Shown one piece after another: positions 59,995 through 64,000 of a stretch of DNA of 64,000 nucleotides. The stretch is from Comamonas granuli NBRC 101663. Its GTDB lineage: Bacteria > Pseudomonadota > Gammaproteobacteria > Burkholderiales > Burkholderiaceae_C. The stretch spans positions 87,572 through 151,571 of the forward strand of contig NZ_BBJX01000013.1 of the NCBI RefSeq assembly GCF_000739995.1, in the 5' to 3' direction. The position numbers were made by a program, and so were the translations under genes. The notes beneath the pieces were generated by a model. It ran no database searches and was not told where the DNA came from. It saw only the letters and a program-made list of their open reading frames with translations. How positions within the stretch are numbered: position 1 is the stretch's first letter; every line of letters starts with the position of its first letter.

Positions 59995-60750
59995 ATGAAC
60001 GCACCCAGCCCAGGCCCGACCATGTCCATCGCATCGCCACCCAGTGCCTCGGGAACGCCTGAACGGCGCCGCGCTCCCCGGATCGCGCCCCTGTCGCCCG
60101 AGATCTACCCCGCACCGGCGGCGCCTGCGCCGCGCGTCTCGCTGGCAGAACTCAAGTCGCGGCCCGTGCGCCCCGGCCAGGCGGCGTTCTTTTATTTCGA
60201 CCCCCATTTCCAGTACAACGCCGTGAAGGTGCTGCCGGGCGAGTACTACGTCTCCAGCGAGGACGTGGTCGTGATGACCGTGCTCGGCTCGTGCATCGCC
60301 GCATGCCTGTGGGACAGCCGGATGCGCGTGGGCGGCATGAACCATTTCATGCTGCCCGAAGGCGATTCGCTGGACGCCTCCGGGCGCTACGGCTCCTATG
60401 CCATGGAGCTGTTGATCAACGAAATGCTCAAGCTGGGTGCGCGGCGCGAGACCATGCAGGCCAAGATCTTTGGCGGCGGGCAGGTCATGTCCAGCTTCAC
60501 GACCATGAATGTCGGTGAACGCAACACCCAGTTCGTCGTCAACTATCTGCACACCGAGCGCATCCCCATCGTGTCCGAGGACGTGCTCGACATCTATCCG
60601 CGCAAGGTGTGCTTCTTCCCGGTGACGGGCAAGGCCATGGTCAAGCGCCTGGCCCACGCCCATCCCGAGGAACTGGTGGCCCAGGAGAAGCGGGGCAATG
60701 CAGCAGTCCTGGCCAGCTCCACGGCGGGCGGGACGGTGGATCTTTTTTGA
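59995..60750 (+). CDS. cheD: Chemoreceptor glutamine deamidase CheD
   Basis: The 251-residue protein has a disordered N-terminus (about 55 residues, P/S/A-rich) and a CheD domain with the catalytic Cys100 in MTVLGSCIAACLWDSRMRVG and His117 in GGMNHFMLPEGDS. GGGQVMSSFTTMNVGERNTQ follows. It deamidates receptor glutamines and can bind CheC-type phosphatases. It is 20 bases from cheR and 12 from cheB. ATG 60022 is a second possible start. Confidence 0.95.
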   Translation: MNAPSPGPTMSIASPPSASGTPERRRAPRIAPLSPEIYPAPAAPAPRVSLAELKSRPVRPGQAAFFYFDPHFQYNAVKVLPGEYYVSSEDVVVMTVLGSCIAACLWDSRMRVGGMNHFMLPEGDSLDASGRYGSYAMELLINEMLKLGARRETMQAKIFGGGQVMSSFTTMNVGERNTQFVVNYLHTERIPIVSEDVLDIYPRKVCFFPVTGKAMVKRLAHAHPEELVAQEKRGNAAVLASSTAGGTVDLF

Positions 60751-60762
60751 CGGTAAGGTTCG

Positions 60763-61860
60763 ATGAACAAGAAAATTCGGGTGATCGTGGTCGATGACTC
60801 CGCCCTGGTGCGCAGTCTGCTGTCCGAAATCATCAATCGCCAGCCGGACATGGAGTGCATAGGGACGGCCAACGACCCCCTGGTGGCGCGCGAGATGATT
60901 CGCGAACTCAATCCGGACGTCATCACGCTGGATGTCGAGATGCCCCGCATGGACGGCATTGATTTCCTCGGGCGCCTCATGCGCCTGCGGCCCATGCCGG
61001 TGGTGATGATCTCCACCCTGACCGAGCAGGGCGCCGAAGTCACGCTCAAGGCGCTGGAGCTGGGGGCGGTCGATTTCGTGGCCAAGCCGCGCGTGGGCGT
61101 CACCAGCGGACTCAAGGAACTGGCCAGCCAGATCGTCGACAAGATCCGGGTGGCGGCCGTCGCCCAGGTGCGGCGCGCCGCACCGCGGGCGCCGGCGGGG
61201 GCGGCAGCGGCGGCCGGCAGCGTGCCAGCCAGCCCGGCCGCCGGCCTGCTGGGGCGGCTGTCCACGGAGAAGGTCATCTTCATCGGCGCCTCCACGGGCG
61301 GCACCGAAGCCATCAAGGAGATCCTGGTGCACATGCCCGCGGACTCCCCCGCCATCGTGATCACCCAGCACATGCCGCCGGGCTTTACCACCAGCTTTGC
61401 TGCACGCCTCAACAGCCTGTGCCAGATCACCGTGAAGGAGGCCATCCACGGCGAGCGCATTCTGCCGGGCCATGCCTATATCGCTCCTGGGGGCCGGCAG
61501 TTCCACATTGGCCGCAGCGGCGCCAACTACGTGGCCGTGGTGGACGACGGCCCCCCGGTCAATCGCCACAAGCCCTCGGTCGAGGTGCTGTTCAAGTCGG
61601 CTGCGGCCATGGTCGGGCGCAATGCCTTTGGCATCATGCTCACGGGCATGGGGGCCGATGGTGCAGCGGCCATGCGCGAGATGAAGGACGCGGGCAGCTA
61701 CAACTACGTGCAGGACGAGGCGAGCTGCATCGTCTTCGGCATGCCGCGCGAGGCGATCGCCCATGGCGCAGCCGACGAAGTGCTGCCCCTGACCCAGATT
61801 GCCCCCGCTCTGGTGGCGCGCCTGCGCAGCAGTTCCGACAAGGTCATGCACCGCATCTGA
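60763..61860 (+). CDS. cheB: Chemoreceptor methylesterase CheB
   Basis: The 365-residue protein combines a receiver (D11/D12, Asp57 in [16 protein letters not shown]), a linker, and a methylesterase domain. The catalytic residues are Ser177 ([16 protein letters not shown]), His203 ([14 protein letters not shown]) and a C-terminal Asp in [15 protein letters not shown]. Phosphorylation by CheA activates demethylation of receptors. It ends the che operon. Confidence 0.97.
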   Translation: MNKKIRVIVVDDSALVRSLLSEIINRQPDMECIGTANDPLVAREMIRELNPDVITLDVEMPRMDGIDFLGRLMRLRPMPVVMISTLTEQGAEVTLKALELGAVDFVAKPRVGVTSGLKELASQIVDKIRVAAVAQVRRAAPRAPAGAAAAAGSVPASPAAGLLGRLSTEKVIFIGASTGGTEAIKEILVHMPADSPAIVITQHMPPGFTTSFAARLNSLCQITVKEAIHGERILPGHAYIAPGGRQFHIGRSGANYVAVVDDGPPVNRHKPSVEVLFKSAAAMVGRNAFGIMLTGMGADGAAAMREMKDAGSYNYVQDEASCIVFGMPREAIAHGAADEVLPLTQIAPALVARLRSSSDKVMHRI

Positions 61861-61864
61861 GGCG

Positions 61865-61893
61865 TGCCGGCAGCCCCCGCCGGGCCGCCGGCA
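61865..61893. terminator. Hairpin between convergent cheB and ABC-F genes
   Basis: TGCCGGC (61865-61871) and GCCGGCA (61887-61893) pair across a 15-base loop that contains further GC pairing. It fills the 36-base gap between the two convergent stops. The lack of a U-tract makes intrinsic termination uncertain. Confidence 0.35.
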
Positions 61894-61896
61894 GGT

Positions 61897-63789
61897 TCAA
61901 GCGCCCAGTTCCGTCCAGCGCTCCAGCGCCTGCAGCAGCGCTTCCTCGATCTGCGCATCGCGCGCGTGCAGGGCCGTGGCCCGGGCCGGATCCTGGGTGT
62001 AGATCGCCGCGTCGGACAGGGTGTGCCGTATCGCCTGCTGCTCGGCCTCCAGCGCCTCGATGGCCGCGGGCAACTGCTCCAGTTCGCGTTGCTCCTTGTA
62101 GCTCAGCTTCTTTTTTGATAGCTGCTGGCGCTTGTCCTGATTGCCCTGGAGGCCATTTTTGCTCTCCATCTCTGCGCTGCGCGGGGCCGGCGCGGGAGCC
62201 GCAGACGCCGCCAGGGCCTGGCTGCGGCGTGACTGCGTCAGCCAGTCCTCGACACCGCCTTCGTACTCGCGCCACTGGCCATCGCCCTCATAGGCAATGG
62301 TGCTGGTGATCACGTTGTCCAGGAAGGTCCGGTCGTGGCTGACCAGGAACACCGTGCCATCGTAGGCCTGGAGCAATTCCTCCAGCAGATCCAGCGTGTC
62401 GATGTCCAGGTCGTTGGTGGGCTCGTCGAGCACCAGCACGTTCGCCGGCCGGGCGAACAGGCGTGCCAGGAACAGGCGGTTGCGCTCGCCCCCGGACAGG
62501 GAACGTACCGGCGAATGGGCGCGCGCCGGAGAGAACAGAAAATCGCCCAGATAGCTGCGCACATGCTTGCGCTGCGTGCCGATTTCTATCCACTCGCTGC
62601 CCGGGCTGATGAAATCCTCCAGCGTGGCGTCCAGGTCCACGCCCTCGCGCATCTGGTCGAAATAGGCCACTTGCAGATTGGCCCCCTGGCGCACGCTGCC
62701 CTGGTCGGGCGGCAACTGGCCCAGAATCAGCTTGAGCAGGGTGGTTTTGCCCGCCCCGTTCGGGCCGATCAGCCCCACCTTGTCCCCGCGCAGAATCGTG
62801 GCGCTGAACGGACGCACCACTGTCTTGTCGCCAAACGACTTGGCCGCGCCATCGAGCTCGGCCACGATCTTGCCGCTGGGCGCTCCCGAGGCGACCTCCA
62901 TCTTCACGCTGCCCAGGGCCTCGCGCCGCGCCTGCCGGCGCGCGCGCAGGGCCTCCAGCCGGTTGATGCGGCTTTGGCTGCGCGTGCGGCGGGCCTCCAC
63001 GCCCTTGCGGATCCAGATCTCCTCCTGCGCCAGCAGCTTGTCGGCCTTGGCCGCCAGGGTCTGCTCCTGGACGAGTTGCTCTTGCTTCTGCGTCAGATAG
63101 GCGGCGAAATTGCCGGGGTAGGACAGCAGGCGCCCGCGGTCCAGCTCCACGATGCGTGTCGCCACCCGGTCCAGAAAGCTGCGATCGTGCGTGATGGTGA
63201 CCAGACTGCCCTTGAAGCTGGTGAGCAGTTCCTCCAGCCACACAATGGCGTCCAGGTCGAGGTGGTTGGTCGGCTCATCGAGCAGCAGCACGTCCGGACG
63301 CGCCACCAGCGCCTGCGCCAGCGCCACGCGCTTGCGCGTACCGCCGGAGAGGCCCGCGATGCGCGCCTCGGGATCCAGGTGCAGGCGCTGCAGGGTCTCC
63401 TGCACGCGCTGCTCCCAGTTCCAGGCATCGCGCGCCTCGATCTGCGTCTGCATCGCATCGAGGTCGGCGTCCGGCGCGCCGCTCAGGTACGCATCGCGCA
63501 AGGCAATGACGTCGGCAATCCCCCGCGCCACGGACTGGAACACGGAGTCCTCGTCCAGCAGATCCGGCTCCTGCGCCACATAGGCGATGCGCAGCCCCTG
63601 CTGTACGTGGCGCACGCCATCGTCCATGTGCGCCATGCCGCCCAGGATCCGCAACAGTGAGGACTTGCCCGCGCCATTGCGTCCAATCAGGCCGACGCGC
63701 TCTTGCGTCTCCAGCGAAAAATCAGCGTGGTCCAGCAGCGCCACATGGCCAAAGGCCAGTTGTGCATTGAGAAGAGAGATCAAGGCCAT
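61897..63789 (-). CDS. ABC-F family ATPase (Uup-like)
   Basis: ATG 63789 gives 630 residues with two ABC domains and no membrane part. Domain 1 has Walker A GRNGAGKSS (36-43) and LSGGTRKRVALAQALVA with Walker B VLLLDEPTNHLDLDA. Domain 2 has GPNGAGKTT, LSGGERNRLFLARLFA and VLVLDEPTNDLDIDT. A C-terminal coiled coil (LPAAIEALEAEQQAIRHTLS) resembles Uup. ABC-F proteins act on the ribosome or, for Uup, on DNA transactions. The linker before the coiled coil (around residue 550) is encoded by a repeat copy at 62111-62161. Upstream in-frame residues to 63978 do not resemble the family. Confidence 0.93.
   Translation of the reverse strand: MALISLLNAQLAFGHVALLDHADFSLETQERVGLIGRNGAGKSSLLRILGGMAHMDDGVRHVQQGLRIAYVAQEPDLLDEDSVFQSVARGIADVIALRDAYLSGAPDADLDAMQTQIEARDAWNWEQRVQETLQRLHLDPEARIAGLSGGTRKRVALAQALVARPDVLLLDEPTNHLDLDAIVWLEELLTSFKGSLVTITHDRSFLDRVATRIVELDRGRLLSYPGNFAAYLTQKQEQLVQEQTLAAKADKLLAQEEIWIRKGVEARRTRSQSRINRLEALRARRQARREALGSVKMEVASGAPSGKIVAELDGAAKSFGDKTVVRPFSATILRGDKVGLIGPNGAGKTTLLKLILGQLPPDQGSVRQGANLQVAYFDQMREGVDLDATLEDFISPGSEWIEIGTQRKHVRSYLGDFLFSPARAHSPVRSLSGGERNRLFLARLFARPANVLVLDEPTNDLDIDTLDLLEELLQAYDGTVFLVSHDRTFLDNVITSTIAYEGDGQWREYEGGVEDWLTQSRRSQALAASAAPAPAPRSAEMESKNGLQGNQDKRQQLSKKKLSYKEQRELEQLPAAIEALEAEQQAIRHTLSDAAIYTQDPARATALHARDAQIEEALLQALERWTELGA
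62111..62161. repeat. Comamonadaceae-type short repeat, copy 6 (inside a CDS)
   Basis: TTTTTTGATAGCTGCTGGCGCTTGTCCTGATTG-CCTGGAGGCCATTTTTG keeps the outer elements (T-run, GATAGCTGC, GGCGCTT, TGGAGGCCATTTTT) with one inner arm eroded. It is read in frame within the ABC-F gene and encodes a lysine/glutamine-rich linker. Confidence 0.6.
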
Positions 63790-63866
63790 GTGCCTGATTA
63801 TCCGCGCGCCGCGCCAACTGCCGCCCAGGCGCCGCCACCAGGCCCGCTGGAGGCCTCTTTTCGTGC

Positions 63867-63886
63867 TACACTGCAAGGCTTCGCTG
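63867..63886. repeat. 20-bp direct repeat, copy 1
   Basis: TACACTGCAAGGCTTCGCTG recurs with one mismatch at 63974-63993, 107 bases downstream. No convincing -35 element precedes this copy. It lies in the 211-bp stretch (63790-64000) after the ABC-F start, where no gene is visible. Confidence 0.7.
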
Positions 63887-63949
63887 GTGCTTGCAACGGA
63901 TAACGACTGCCAAGCAACGGCGGAGACAGGAAATAAATCTCCCGACTTC

Positions 63950-63993
63950 TTGCTTCCCCTCGAAATTTCGATGTACAATGCAAGGCTTCGCTG
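63950..63993 (+). promoter_or_regulatory. Promoter-like element and second copy of the 20-bp repeat
   Basis: TTGCTT (63950-63955), 18 bases, then TACAAT (63974-63979) resembles a sigma-70 promoter pointing out of the window. The -10 box is the start of the second repeat copy (TACAATGCAAGGCTTCGCTG). The transcribed gene lies beyond the right edge; the last bases (CTCGGTA) would suit a tRNA 5' end but cannot be judged. Confidence 0.5.
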
Positions 63994-64000
63994 CTCGGTA

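Noticed and set aside
63971..64000. tRNA gene at the right edge
   Set aside because: The last bases could begin a tRNA, but no acceptor stem, anticodon or loop is visible in the window.

Overview
This window is a G+C-rich chromosomal segment of a flagellated betaproteobacterium, most likely of the family Comamonadaceae (Acidovorax/Alicycliphilus/Comamonas type). The grounds are the FliA/FlgM sigma-28 flagellar system with a two-flagellin locus, the gene order, and several copies of a short palindromic repeat (AGCGCTT-loop-AAGCGCT core flanked by TAGC/GCTA) that I recall from that family. No rRNA, tRNA, CRISPR array, prophage or insertion sequence was seen. Almost the whole window is one flagellar and chemotaxis super-cluster.

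Layout: 1-2716 holds two amino-acid/metabolite exporter genes (EamA, LysE) divergent from a MocR-type regulator, with repeated ACTGTA/TACAGT sites between them. 2731-4939 is a lower-G+C pair of exported proteins, one carrying MORN repeats. 5137-17028 (minus) is the rod/hook operon flgBCDEFGHIJKL, ending in a translationally coupled HDOD gene. 17245-18793 (plus) is flgA, flgM, flgN. 18800-28089 (minus) is motA-motB-cheY-cheZ-flhB-flhA-flhF-flhG-like-fliA. 28340-36306 is a glycan/polyol-phosphate modification island: a TPR-OGT-like glycosyltransferase, a sugar aminotransferase, a CDP-glycerol phosphotransferase-like protein, a TagD-like cytidylyltransferase, a TylF-like methyltransferase and an ATP-grasp/HAD fusion. 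36402-39245 has two divergent flagellin genes. 39407-41701 is fliD-fliS-fliT. 41866-53451 has fliE divergent from fliFGHIJK and fliLMNOPQR. 53534-55256 is a REC-histidine kinase and NarL-type regulator pair. 55443-61860 is a chemotaxis operon (CheZ-like protein, cheY, cheA, cheW, cheR, cheD, cheB). 61897-63789 is an ABC-F ATPase, followed by a promoter-like stretch at the window edge.

How it works together: the fli/flh genes build the export apparatus, MS ring, switch and C ring; the flg genes build rod, hook and junction; FlgM and FliA time the late genes. Clear sigma-28 promoters (TAAAGTTT-N11-GCCGATAA type) precede flgM, one flagellin gene and fliS. CheA/W/R/D/B plus two CheY proteins and CheZ form the signalling pathway. 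No chemoreceptor and no flhDC or fleQ master regulator lies in the window. The island between motA and the flagellins has the composition and position expected of a flagellin-modification locus, and its enzyme combination is the most promising unusual system here.

Subtler points include: two flagellin genes forming a long inverted repeat around a single visible sigma-28 promoter; an FlhG-like protein without a Walker A motif; a second small protein with the CheZ D-x3-Q signature; and the Comamonadaceae repeat present inside two coding regions as an in-frame linker.
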